The notes beneath the pieces are model-generated. The model was not told where the DNA came from and ran no database searches. It was given only the letters and a program-made list of their open reading frames with translations. A DNA stretch of 8,669 nt from Chloroflexota bacterium (GTDB lineage: Bacteria; Chloroflexota; Anaerolineae; Anaerolineales; Villigracilaceae): assembly GCA_016191985.1 (NCBI GenBank), contig JACPVB010000196.1:1-8669 (forward strand), in the 5' to 3' direction. Shown here piece after piece: positions 1 through 5,814 of the stretch. Numbering within the stretch: the stretch's first letter is position 1; each line of letters starts with the position of its first letter. The position numbers and the translations under genes were made by a program.

Positions 1-1064
1 AGCCCGCTGCAATAATCGGCATAGAGGTAGATGCCATCCCACTCCGGCATTGCGCCGCGATAGACGTACCCGCCTGTGACGGAACAGCCGCCTTCACTAT
101 GGTTGTACTCTGCAACAGGCAAAATCAGGCCAGGTCGGGCGTTTCCGTCATAGCCATGGTTGCCTTCCATAATGCTCCAGCCGAAGTTTGCGCCGCCGGG
201 CGAACCTGCAGGGAGGTAATCGATCTCCTCCCAATCTCCTTGGCCGACATCGCCAATCCACAAATCGCCAGTGACGCGGTCAAAAGAGATGCGCCAGGGA
301 TTGCGAAGCCCGTACGCCCAGACCTCATTCCCAAACGGGTTGTCGGGTGGGACGGTGTAGGGGTCGCCGTTGTTCACATCGATACGCAGGATTTTCCCAA
401 GCAGGGCGGATGTATTCTGGCCGTTCTTGTGTGGGTCTCCTGCCAGCCCGCCATCGCCGAGCGCAAGGTAGAGATAGCCATCCGGGCCAAAGACAACTGC
501 GCCGCCGTTGTGGTTGGGATATGGCTGGGCAACCGTCAATAATATGGTCTCACTTGCTGCGTCAACTGCGTTGTTGTTTGCCTGAAAACGGGAGATAAAG
601 GTATCTCCCCTGACCCCGGTGTAATTCACGTAGAAGAAACCGTTCTGTTCATAGTCCGGGTGAAATGCCAGACCCAGCAGGCCCATTTCATTGCCGCTGT
701 CACTTACGCGGTCACTGATGTTCAGGAACGGCTCGCTTTGCAATTGTCCATTTTCATAGATGCGGATGACGCCGTATTTTTCGATGATGTATAACCTGCC
801 TGAGCCATCGAACGCGGGCTGCACATCCACAGGGCGGGATAGTCCGTTGGCGATGAGACGCCATTCGTAATTGGCTGCGTCGGGGAATTGGCTGGCAACT
901 GGTATGGGAGTCTGGGTGGGTGGAACAGTGGGGATATCTGTTTGGGTTGGCGGAACAACTGTCGGCGGATTCGAAGCGAGAGGCGCGGCGGTTGGAGATG
1001 CAGATTCTGCCAATCCTCCACAGGCGAGGATTGGCAGAATCAATAAAATCCAGAGGCGCTTCAT
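1..1064 (-). CDS. PQQ-dependent sugar dehydrogenase (glucose/sorbosone dehydrogenase family) lipoprotein, partial at the C-terminus
   Basis: Reading the minus strand from the ATG at 1064 gives 354 complete codons open to the window edge, so the C-terminal part is missing. Residues 1-15 (MKRLWILLILPILAC) form a lipoprotein-type signal with a near-canonical lipobox ending at Cys15. A Thr/Pro-rich linker (about 20-58) follows, as expected for an exported, membrane-tethered enzyme. From about residue 66 it shows the six-bladed beta-propeller signatures of the GSDH family: GLLGLAFHPDY (129-138), PNHNGGAVVFGPDGYLYLA (183-201), LLGKILRIDV (221-230), YGLRNPWRISFD (251-262) and GDVGQGDWEEID (271-282). 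His185 in NHNGG matches the family's catalytic base and Arg254 the substrate/PQQ-contacting Arg. Members oxidise aldose sugars in the periplasm or outside the cell using PQQ; the true substrate is not readable from sequence. It starts one base after the DUF1232 stop, so the two are probably co-transcribed. The family call is firm. Confidence 0.92.
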   Translation of the reverse strand, partial: MKRLWILLILPILACGGLAESASPTAAPLASNPPTVVPPTQTDIPTVPPTQTPIPVASQFPDAANYEWRLIANGLSRPVDVQPAFDGSGRLYIIEKYGVIRIYENGQLQSEPFLNISDRVSDSGNEMGLLGLAFHPDYEQNGFFYVNYTGVRGDTFISRFQANNNAVDAASETILLTVAQPYPNHNGGAVVFGPDGYLYLALGDGGLAGDPHKNGQNTSALLGKILRIDVNNGDPYTVPPDNPFGNEVWAYGLRNPWRISFDRVTGDLWIGDVGQGDWEEIDYLPAGSPGGANFGWSIMEGNHGYDGNARPGLILPVAEYNHSEGGCSVTGGYVYRGAMPEWDGIYLYADYCSG

Positions 1065-1065
1065 C

Positions 1066-1425
1066 TTATTCTTTTATGTCTGTGGCTTCTCCATCCACCA
1101 CATCGCCTTGCGTATCGCCTGTTTTCATATTGCCGGCAAGTTCTTTCATATGTTCCGCCACAACATCCGGCGGGCAAAGTTCGGTGAAAATATAGGAGCC
1201 AAGCCAAAGGAGCGCGGCGTCGTCCACTGCGCCAATGATGGGGATGGAAATCGCATCGACGGGTGAGACGAGGTAGATGAGTGTGCCGATGGGGATGAGT
1301 TTGGCGAGGAAATTAACACGGCTATCGCCCATGAGGCGAAAGATGAGTTTTAACTGGTTGATCACATTGCGAATAACACCGCCTTGCTGGGTGACCATGA
1401 TGTCGGAGGATTTCTTTTCTGTCAT
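1066..1425 (-). CDS. DUF1232 (YkvA-like) small membrane protein
   Basis: A 119-residue protein carrying the DUF1232 signature YLVSPVDAISIPIIGAVDDA at residues 51-70, close to the family pattern in which a hydrophobic helix runs into SP-D-IP, then G, then DD. One or two hydrophobic segments (about 41-58 and 68-80) suggest membrane association. The N-terminus (1-20) and the acidic tail (100-119) are polar. The start is well supported: AAGGAG lies six bases upstream of the ATG at 1425, and a perfect TATAAT lies about 30 bases upstream. It is the first gene of a minus-strand pair with the sugar dehydrogenase. DUF1232 has no established biochemical function, and nothing here links it directly to sugar oxidation beyond the operon. 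Confidence 0.88.
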   Translation of the reverse strand: MTEKKSSDIMVTQQGGVIRNVINQLKLIFRLMGDSRVNFLAKLIPIGTLIYLVSPVDAISIPIIGAVDDAALLWLGSYIFTELCPPDVVAEHMKELAGNMKTGDTQGDVVDGEATDIKE

Positions 1426-1454
1426 TTGTGTCTCCTTTTCTGATTGGTTCTTCC

Positions 1455-1460
1455 ATTATA
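1455..1460 (-). promoter_or_regulatory. Candidate -10 box for the DUF1232 / sugar dehydrogenase unit
   Basis: On the minus strand the bases are TATAAT, a perfect match to the sigma-70 -10 consensus, 29 bases upstream of the DUF1232 start codon. That would give a short leader of roughly 20 bases holding the AAGGAG ribosome binding site. No convincing -35 hexamer lies 16-18 bases upstream (the bases there read AAATCC). A second, weaker minus-strand option further up is TTGACG (1544-1549) with TATTAC (1522-1527), spacer 16. Confidence 0.4.
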
Positions 1461-1552
1461 CATCTTCATGAATGAGAGGATTTTGAGAACACTTTGTATA
1501 CGAAATTCGGTCAATTTGGAAGTAATATTTTATTTGCGCAGGTCGTCAACTA

Positions 1553-1563
1553 TTTGTGACAAA
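1553..1563. promoter_or_regulatory. Inverted repeat TTTGT-G-ACAAA in the divergent promoter region
   Basis: An 11-base near-palindrome (arms TTTGT and ACAAA around one G) lies 26 bases upstream of the OsmC start, between two divergent genes. It overlaps the place where an OsmC transcript would begin and could be an operator. No regulator is encoded nearby, and the arms are short enough to arise by chance in AT-rich DNA. Confidence 0.2.
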
Positions 1564-1589
1564 CTAATCTTCGTTTTGGAGGACTCCTC

Positions 1590-1979
1590 ATGGATATGCT
1601 CATTGATTTTCCCGGCGGGTTGCGGGTGGATGCTCATTATCGGGGCCACACGTTTCAAACCGACCAGCCCCCGGTAGACACCGCGCCGATGCCTTTTGAA
1701 TTGTTTCTGGCTTCCATCGGCACCTGCGCGGGTATTTATGTACTTGGTTTTTGCCGCCAGCGCAACCTGCCCACCGAGGGCATTCGCATCGTTCAGCGCA
1801 ATCACCCCAACATGCAGGGCATGATCGAAAAGATTGACCTCGACATTCAAGTCCCGCCCAGCTTCCCCGCGCAGTATTATGATGCGCTCGTGCGTTCGGC
1901 GGAATTATGCAAAGTGAAAAAAACTTTGGAACACCCGCCTGCGTTCGAGGTGAAGACCGTTGTAACAGAAACTGCGTAG
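1590..1979 (+). CDS. OsmC/Ohr family protein
   Basis: A 129-residue protein of the OsmC fold, a family of thiol-dependent peroxidases acting on organic hydroperoxides. The family's first helix is seen as PFELFLASIGTC (35-46), containing the conserved Glu37 and Cys46. The second redox position is Cys107 in AELCKVKKTLEHPP (104-117). An extra Cys55 sits in the same helix as Cys46. Length and spacing suit the short YhfA-like branch rather than classical Ohr, so peroxidase activity is likely but not certain. The start is fixed by GGAGG (1578-1582), seven bases before the ATG. The gene is divergent from the DUF1232 unit and closed by a strong terminator, so it appears monocistronic. Confidence 0.9.
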   Translation: MDMLIDFPGGLRVDAHYRGHTFQTDQPPVDTAPMPFELFLASIGTCAGIYVLGFCRQRNLPTEGIRIVQRNHPNMQGMIEKIDLDIQVPPSFPAQYYDALVRSAELCKVKKTLEHPPAFEVKTVVTETA

Positions 1980-1983
1980 CAGG

Positions 1984-2017
1984 AATAAGTGACAGACAGC
2001 CTGTCACTTATTTTTTT
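1984..2017 (+). terminator. Intrinsic terminator after the OsmC gene
   Basis: A perfect 12-bp stem (AATAAGTGACAG, 1984-1995, with CTGTCACTTATT, 2001-2012) closes a 5-base loop (ACAGC). Seven T residues run from 2011 to 2017. It starts five bases after the OsmC stop codon. The other strand has no T-run at its end, so it should act on plus-strand transcription only. Confidence 0.9.
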
Positions 2018-2021
2018 AAAG

Positions 2022-2027
2022 TAAAAT
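2022..2027 (+). promoter_or_regulatory. Candidate -10 box placing transcription start at the NYN gene's ATG
   Basis: TAAAAT matches the -10 consensus at five of six positions and fits the TANNNT pattern known from leaderless promoters. Only six bases (CGCGCC) separate it from the ATG at 2034, so transcription would begin at or next to the start codon. The T-run of the preceding terminator ends four bases upstream. There is no clear -35; the best is CTGTCA at 2001-2006, inside the terminator stem with a 15-base spacer. No Shine-Dalgarno sequence is present, which agrees with a leaderless mRNA. Confidence 0.45.
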
Positions 2028-2033
2028 CGCGCC

Positions 2034-2501
2034 ATGCCTTACCTGATCGATGGACATAACCTGATCCCCAAATTTGGCTTGCGGCTGGATTCTGTGGATG
2101 ATGAGATGGAGCTGGTTTCTATCTTGCAGGAATTTGCGCGACGAAAACGCCAACATGTGGATGTCTATTTTGATGGAGCGCCGGTCGGTTCAGCCGGGAC
2201 CCGCAGCCTGGGCACTGTCCGAGCGCATTTCATCCGCCTCGGGCAGACCGCCGACAACGCCATGCGCGCCCGCTTGAACAACATGGGCAAGGCTGCAAGG
2301 AATTGGGTTGTGGTTTCCTCTGACCATGAAGTACAAAGTGCGGCGCGCGCCAACCATGCAAAATTTGTTTCTTCAGAAGAGTTTGTAAAACTGGCAAGAG
2401 AAGTTATGCAATCTGCACCTGAAACAAGCGCCCCTGAAAAGAAGCTCTCGATGCGGGAAGTGGAGGAGTGGTTAAATCTCTTTCGTGATAAAGGGGACTA
2501 A
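2034..2501 (+). CDS. NYN-domain (YacP/Rae1-like) RNase family protein
   Basis: A 155-residue protein that opens with the NYN/PIN-like signature MPYLIDGHNLIPKFG. Acidic residues sit where the fold places its metal-binding site: Asp6 with Asn9, Asp47 in VDVYFDG, Asp74 in QTADNAM and Asp97 in VVVSSDHEV. The segment AARANHAKFVSSEEFVKLA (103-121) and the C-terminal SMREVEEWLNLF (139-150) also fit YacP-type proteins. In Bacillus subtilis the YacP homologue Rae1 is a ribosome-associated mRNA endonuclease, so an RNA-cleaving role is the best guess; the exact target cannot be read. The length is slightly below the usual ~170 residues. It appears transcribed alone, just after the OsmC terminator, without a Shine-Dalgarno site. 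Confidence 0.85.
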   Translation: MPYLIDGHNLIPKFGLRLDSVDDEMELVSILQEFARRKRQHVDVYFDGAPVGSAGTRSLGTVRAHFIRLGQTADNAMRARLNNMGKAARNWVVVSSDHEVQSAARANHAKFVSSEEFVKLAREVMQSAPETSAPEKKLSMREVEEWLNLFRDKGD

Positions 2502-2556
2502 TTCAGACACGTTCGATCCAATTCCTTATTTGTTTTTAATGTAATGTTGACTAAAG

Positions 2557-2612
2557 AGGTGTATATTATCGCTATTGACACCTGCCCTCCCCTTTATTGG
2601 TATTTAGGTGTC
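2557..2612 (+). promoter_or_regulatory. Two mutually exclusive hairpins upstream of a terminator-like hairpin
   Basis: ACACCT (2578-2583) can pair with AGGTGT on its left (2557-2562, 15-base loop). Alternatively, extended to GACACCT (2577-2583), it can pair with AGGTGTC on its right (2606-2612, 22-base loop). Both cannot form together. A strong hairpin with a T-run begins three bases later. The geometry is attenuator-like, but the shared AGGTGT could also be a chance repeat. Confidence 0.3.
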
Positions 2613-2614
2613 TC

Positions 2615-2668
2615 CCGCCGCCAAGACTAGCATGTCCCCCCCATGCTGGCTGGCGGCGGAACCTTTTT
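2615..2668 (+). terminator. Large GC-rich hairpin with T-run, probable intrinsic terminator for the NYN gene
   Basis: A perfect 9-bp outer stem (CCGCCGCCA, 2615-2623, with TGGCGGCGG, 2651-2659) encloses an 8-bp inner stem. The inner arms are CTAGCATG (2627-2634) and CATGCTGG (2642-2649), with one U-G pair. They are separated from the outer stem by a small internal loop (AGA on one side, C on the other), and the terminal loop is TCCCCCC. Five Ts follow at 2664-2668, after AACC. It lies about 115 bases past the NYN stop. The size and GC content are also compatible with a dispersed palindromic repeat. Confidence 0.65.
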
Positions 2669-3159
2669 AATAGGCTGCACGAAAAGTACAAGACTCAGAG
2701 ATTTCCTCAGAACCTATATCATTTCAATACTGCGAGAAAAGGGGACCAATCGCATTGTCATCGCCCATCACATGAAAGCGAAAAATTTGCAAAATAGCAT
2801 GTGGATGGAGGAAAAGATCCTGCCAAACACGTTATGCACTTGCGTACATGTCATAGTATTATTTTCATAAGATTCAAAGTTATTCTTGACAGATACACGG
2901 ATCGCCTGCCGACCTTTCCATTTTGTAAAAATAGAAATGGGGAAAAAAGAAAAACAAGTTGAATTTGCAAGTTTTTTACCAATTATTGCTGCTTTGCCTT
3001 GCTTAATTGAAAAGCCAATTTTTGTGCTTTCATAAGTGTATGGGAGTCCGGTACTCAAGTCCTACTCAAATACCCCTGTTACGGATGCTGACTATGTTAA
3101 TCTCCAAAGCGATGCAGTTTACTGTACTGTTTTTGAATTCGTTCTTTGCAAGGAGTAAC

Positions 3160-4971
3160 ATGAATAAGTTAGTGCATTCTATTATAGGTATCCTCGTCTT
3201 GTTAGTATTGACATTTGGAAGTTATGTCGACACGGGCGCATCTTCCGGACCTATTCCTGCGGCCTCGGGAAAAACCTATTATGTGTCTGTGAATGGAAAT
3301 AATGCCAATACGGGTACATCTTCTGCTCCGTTTAAGACGGTTCAAAAATGCTTGAATGTTGTAACTGCGGGGGACACCTGCGTGGTCAGACAGGGCACAT
3401 ATAACGAATCTCTAAAATTGAAGACTGGCGGCACTGCGTCTTTGCCCATTACCATTAAATGTGCAGTTTCAAAAACGTGCACGGTTCATTCTGGAAATGC
3501 GCAAACGTTGGTTTCAGGTAACCATACGCATTATTACATTATCGATGGGTTGAGATTTATCTCCACTGCCGTTAACAACCAGGCAACCCTGTATTTTGGG
3601 CAAGGCACCGTGTGGAGCAAGGACGACAAGACCATGGGGAACAACGGATTCATCCTCCGAAATTGTTACGTGGAGGGCGATGTAAAGTTCTACGGCCATA
3701 ATAACCTTGTTGAAAAATGCGAGCTTAATGGAAAGAACCTCTGGAGCAACGGTATCACAGACGGGTACGCCGCGAGCTATGACAATATTTACCGCAACAA
3801 TGTCATCCATGATTATAAAGTCCGCAGTATTTGGACGGTGCAATATACCGATAATATTTTGATCGAGGGAAATGAAGTTGATGGGCATATCGACTGCGAC
3901 GGGGCCGGGCACCCGGTGACCCGTTGTTATGTGCGCAACAATATTATTCACGACGCCGAAATAGGAATCCAAATCGAGAATTCCTTTGATTCCGTTTTTG
4001 AAGGCAATATCATTCATGATGTTCAATTTGGAATGCTGATCGTAAATTACGGCCTGGGGCCCGATTTCTACGCGGATGCAGAGTACCGCGATACCATTTC
4101 CAATATCACGGTTAGAAATAACCTGATCTATAACGTTACATCCAACGGCATTTATATTTATGGCGCTTCCGGCGGACAGATCGTGAACAATACCATCCAA
4201 TATCCGCTGGCGAACAGCGGCTATTATGGGACGATTGCCCTGGCGAAATATGGAAACTTTTACTCTCACGATTGGGAGTTGAAAAATAACATTCTTTCCA
4301 GCAGGAACGTCTCTTTTCTTTTTGCAAGTCCATCCGGCGGGTTGCCAGGCCTCGTGAGCAATTACAACCTTTATGATGGCGTAAAATTCGTACAAAAGAT
4401 CGGGAGCACGTTCAACAACAAGACCGTTACACAATGGCAGGCAATGGGGCTGGACGTCAACAGCACGTTTGCGAATCCGTTGTTTGTAAACCCATCGGCA
4501 GGTGACTTCCATCTACAGCCAAATTCCCCCGCATGTACAGGCGGACTTGACGGTACGTATATGGGCGCGTTCCCATGTGACCCTGTCACACCGCCAGAGG
4601 AAGTCTTTTACGACAATAAGAACAGCGCTTTTGTCTACTCCGCTGACTGGAAGAATGTGGCAACCAGACGGGCCTATCACGGCTCCTATAAGATGACCAC
4701 CAAAAAAGGTTCCTATGTAACCTTTAACTTCACAGGGCAATCTTTTAGCATCCTTTATAAAGGCGGACCCGCCTTTCGGAAGATGAGAGTTTATGTGGAT
4801 GGCGTGTTGGTTGGGACGATCAATGAAAGGACGGCCTCATCTGCTTTTCAATTGCGGTGGGATTATCCCGGCCAACTCACACAAGGCCGCCATAGACTTA
4901 AGCTGGTCTTCGTCACTGCGAGCACCACTGATAATACCTATGGATCGATTGATGCGGTGATTGTCCGTTAG
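3160..4971 (+). CDS. Secreted right-handed parallel beta-helix protein with C-terminal beta-sandwich module
   Basis: A 603-residue exported protein. The start at 3160 is chosen because AAGGAG (3150-3155) sits just upstream and the first residues form a signal peptide (MNKLVHSIIGILVLLVLTFG; cleavage likely near residues 25-30). The open frame extends 51 codons further upstream, but without a better start. Residues 39-88 carry the DUF1565-like entry (YYVSVNGNNANTGTSSAPFK, then AGDTCVVRQGTY). About eight N-ladder coils of a parallel beta-helix follow between 180 and 385, for example NIYRNNVIHDYK, CYVRNNIIHDAE and VFEGNIIHDVQF. The helix ends with LFVNPSAGDFHLQPNSPAC (441-459). Residues 480-603 look like a separate beta-sandwich with VYVDG (544-548) and a GRHRLKL strand, probably glycan-binding. 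Such folds occur in polysaccharide lyases, epimerases and surface adhesins; no catalytic set was recognised, so activity is unassigned. Confidence 0.88.
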   Translation: MNKLVHSIIGILVLLVLTFGSYVDTGASSGPIPAASGKTYYVSVNGNNANTGTSSAPFKTVQKCLNVVTAGDTCVVRQGTYNESLKLKTGGTASLPITIKCAVSKTCTVHSGNAQTLVSGNHTHYYIIDGLRFISTAVNNQATLYFGQGTVWSKDDKTMGNNGFILRNCYVEGDVKFYGHNNLVEKCELNGKNLWSNGITDGYAASYDNIYRNNVIHDYKVRSIWTVQYTDNILIEGNEVDGHIDCDGAGHPVTRCYVRNNIIHDAEIGIQIENSFDSVFEGNIIHDVQFGMLIVNYGLGPDFYADAEYRDTISNITVRNNLIYNVTSNGIYIYGASGGQIVNNTIQYPLANSGYYGTIALAKYGNFYSHDWELKNNILSSRNVSFLFASPSGGLPGLVSNYNLYDGVKFVQKIGSTFNNKTVTQWQAMGLDVNSTFANPLFVNPSAGDFHLQPNSPACTGGLDGTYMGAFPCDPVTPPEEVFYDNKNSAFVYSADWKNVATRRAYHGSYKMTTKKGSYVTFNFTGQSFSILYKGGPAFRKMRVYVDGVLVGTINERTASSAFQLRWDYPGQLTQGRHRLKLVFVTASTTDNTYGSIDAVIVR

Positions 4972-5064
4972 CGCAAACTTTATACAAATGCATGAGCACA
5001 GTAATTATCCCTGTGACGATCACTCCTTGCGTGGATATGAATTACCTATTCTCAAATATAAGCC

Positions 5065-5093
5065 AAAATCCAAAGCGCAGGCTTCGGATTTTT
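5065..5093 (+). terminator. Probable intrinsic terminator of the beta-helix gene
   Basis: The stem AAAATCC (5065-5071) with GGATTTT (5086-5092) continues, across one A/C mismatch, into AAGC (5073-5076) with GCTT (5081-5084), leaving a GCAG loop. The descending arm ends in a run of five Ts, followed by AATTTT. It lies 94 bases after the beta-helix stop codon. Confidence 0.65.
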
Positions 5094-5100
5094 AATTTTC

Positions 5101-5121
5101 ATCTTACATCTTACATATTAC
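5101..5121. repeat. Three tandem heptamers (ATCTTAC, ATCTTAC, ATATTAC)
   Basis: Two identical 7-base units are followed by a third with one difference. They lie just after the terminator of the beta-helix gene and just before a candidate promoter. With so few copies this may be chance or a short slippage tract; no function is assigned. Confidence 0.5.
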
Positions 5122-5132
5122 TCTGATTGATC

Positions 5133-5160
5133 TTGACTTTCCATATATTTTTTGTATCAA
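5133..5160 (+). promoter_or_regulatory. Candidate promoter for the leader of the Cys-rich gene
   Basis: TTGACT (5133-5138) matches the -35 consensus at five of six bases. TATCAA (5155-5160) matches the -10 at four of six, with a 16-base spacer. Transcription would begin near 5167, leaving a leader of about 190 bases before the start codon at 5360. AT-rich DNA gives frequent chance matches, so support is moderate. Confidence 0.35.
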
Positions 5161-5185
5161 GTAAAAAATCCTCGTCATATTGATT

Positions 5186-5285
5186 GTATCTGTTGTAAGG
5201 GGTTATCAATCCTAGGGTCAACTCCGTAGTCGTCAGATACCTCGTGCCAATTGGCGTGTGAAAGCGGATAGGCAATTTTGCCTAT
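5186..5285 (+). ncRNA. Possible structured leader RNA upstream of the Cys-rich gene
   Basis: Several inverted repeats follow each other in 100 bases. An outer stem pairs GTATCTG (5186-5192) with CAGATAC (5234-5240). Nested inside it, GGGGTT (5199-5204) pairs with AACTCC (5220-5225) through one G-U pair. A perfect palindrome GCCAATTGGC follows (5246-5255), and then ATAGGCAA (5268-5275) with TTGCCTAT (5278-5285). Lying between a candidate promoter and a start codon, this could be a regulatory leader or a small RNA. It matches no riboswitch class I recognise. The two right-hand palindromes could instead be protein operators. Confidence 0.3.
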
Positions 5286-5359
5286 AAATAAATAAGTGAT
5301 GTAGCTCTGCATATTTATCACGAGAATCCCTACAATGACACTATCAACTGAGATACTTT

Positions 5360-5704
5360 ATGAATATGCTCACCACATTTCTCACTCTTAATTGTCCCTG
5401 TGACGAAGCACTGCAAAAAACGAAGAAGCAGTTATCACAGGCAGGTTTGCGCGCCATGCAGACTTTTGACTTGCACACCGCCAGGCTTGCCCTGCGTGAT
5501 TGTCCATGCCCTCACCATGGAACGGATGAATGTGATTGCCAGATGGTTGTCATCATGGTCTACGGCGAGACAACCGAACCTGCTACGTTGATTTTGCACG
5601 GGAATGGCGGCCAGACCTGGTTTTCATTGGTGGACCAACCCGCCAATAAAAAGATGGATTTGTCCATTCAGCGGGCGCTTGAAGCAAATGTGTCTGTTGA
5701 GTGA
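5360..5704 (+). CDS. Small Cys/His-rich protein of unknown function
   Basis: A 114-residue soluble protein I do not recognise as a named family. It has no signal peptide or membrane segment. Its hallmark is a dense Cys/His cluster: CPC at 12-14, CPCPHH at 48-53 and CDC at 58-60. These six Cys and two His could bind a metal or a metal-sulfur centre, though that is inference. The N-terminal part (LNCPCDEALQKTKKQLSQAG, then TFDLHTA at 35-41) loosely recalls a ferredoxin-like alpha/beta layout such as DUF302, without clear identity. The C-terminal half reads as beta strands (MVVIMVYGE at 62-70, ATLILHGNGG at 75-84). The start is uncertain: no good Shine-Dalgarno site precedes 5360, and an in-frame ATG at 5366 is an alternative. 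The coding case rests on the open frame and ordered protein-like composition. Confidence 0.72.
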   Translation: MNMLTTFLTLNCPCDEALQKTKKQLSQAGLRAMQTFDLHTARLALRDCPCPHHGTDECDCQMVVIMVYGETTEPATLILHGNGGQTWFSLVDQPANKKMDLSIQRALEANVSVE

Positions 5705-5731
5705 CAGGTCAAATAGCCCCTCCCTGTGGAT

Positions 5732-5762
5732 TTGGACTTTACCACAACATCCTGGGGATAAT
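5732..5762 (+). promoter_or_regulatory. Weak candidate promoter for the DUF2085 / two-component genes
   Basis: GATAAT (5757-5762) matches the -10 consensus at five of six positions. TTGGAC (5732-5737), 19 bases upstream, matches only the TTG of the -35. Transcription would start near 5769 and the leader would include the AAAGGAAAGG ribosome binding site before 5815. The 110-base gap from the Cys-rich gene makes a separate promoter plausible. Confidence 0.25.
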
Positions 5763-5814
5763 TACAAAAATTCGCAACCGCACACCTGAGCCTAATCCAC
5801 TGTAAAGGAAAGGT

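Larger units (their letters stand above)
2502..3159. other. AT-rich noncoding region between the NYN gene and the beta-helix gene
   Basis: This 658-base stretch holds no recognisable gene. The left part (2557-2668) contains two competing hairpins and a large GC-rich hairpin with a T-run, listed separately. From about 2670 to 3159 it is AT-rich, with A-runs around 2927-2955. A possible weak hairpin has arms CCATTT (2918-2923) and AAATGG (2935-2940). Short open frames exist on both strands, but none has a ribosome binding site plus recognisable protein features. A good Shine-Dalgarno site (AAGGAG, 3150-3155) belongs to the next gene. No convincing promoter for that gene was found. Confidence 0.7.
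4972..5359. other. AT-rich noncoding region between the beta-helix gene and the Cys-rich gene
   Basis: This 388-base stretch contains no plausible coding sequence. It holds, in order, a terminator hairpin (5065-5093), three copies of a 7-base unit (5101-5121), a possible promoter (5133-5160), and a segment rich in inverted repeats (5186-5285). All are listed separately. The last 70 bases before the next gene are AT-rich and show no clear ribosome binding site. Confidence 0.7.

Noticed and set aside
99..542. A 147-codon plus-strand frame over the sugar dehydrogenase
   Set aside because: The minus strand encodes the GSDH propeller motifs throughout this stretch, so the plus frame is a shadow.
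1483..1505. TTGAGA followed by GTATAC as a promoter for the OsmC gene
   Set aside because: The spacing between the two boxes is about 8 bases, far too short for a sigma-70 promoter; no other convincing pair was found on the plus strand there.
2643..2870. A 75-codon plus-strand frame in the AT-rich spacer
   Set aside because: Its start lies inside the GC-rich terminator hairpin, it has no ribosome binding site, and the translation matches nothing I recognise.
2768..3058. A 96-codon minus-strand frame in the same spacer
   Set aside because: It needs a TTG start, lacks a ribosome binding site, and shows composition typical of translated AT-rich noncoding DNA.
3007..3159. A 51-codon N-terminal extension of the beta-helix protein
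   Set aside because: It starts at TTG without a ribosome binding site and would place the signal peptide internally. The ATG at 3160 has AAGGAG and puts the signal peptide at the N-terminus.
3514..4512. A 332-codon open frame on the minus strand inside the beta-helix gene
   Set aside because: It is antisense to a gene with a signal peptide, clear beta-helix repeats and a ribosome binding site. Its own translation has no recognisable domain and is best explained by the codon bias of the real gene.
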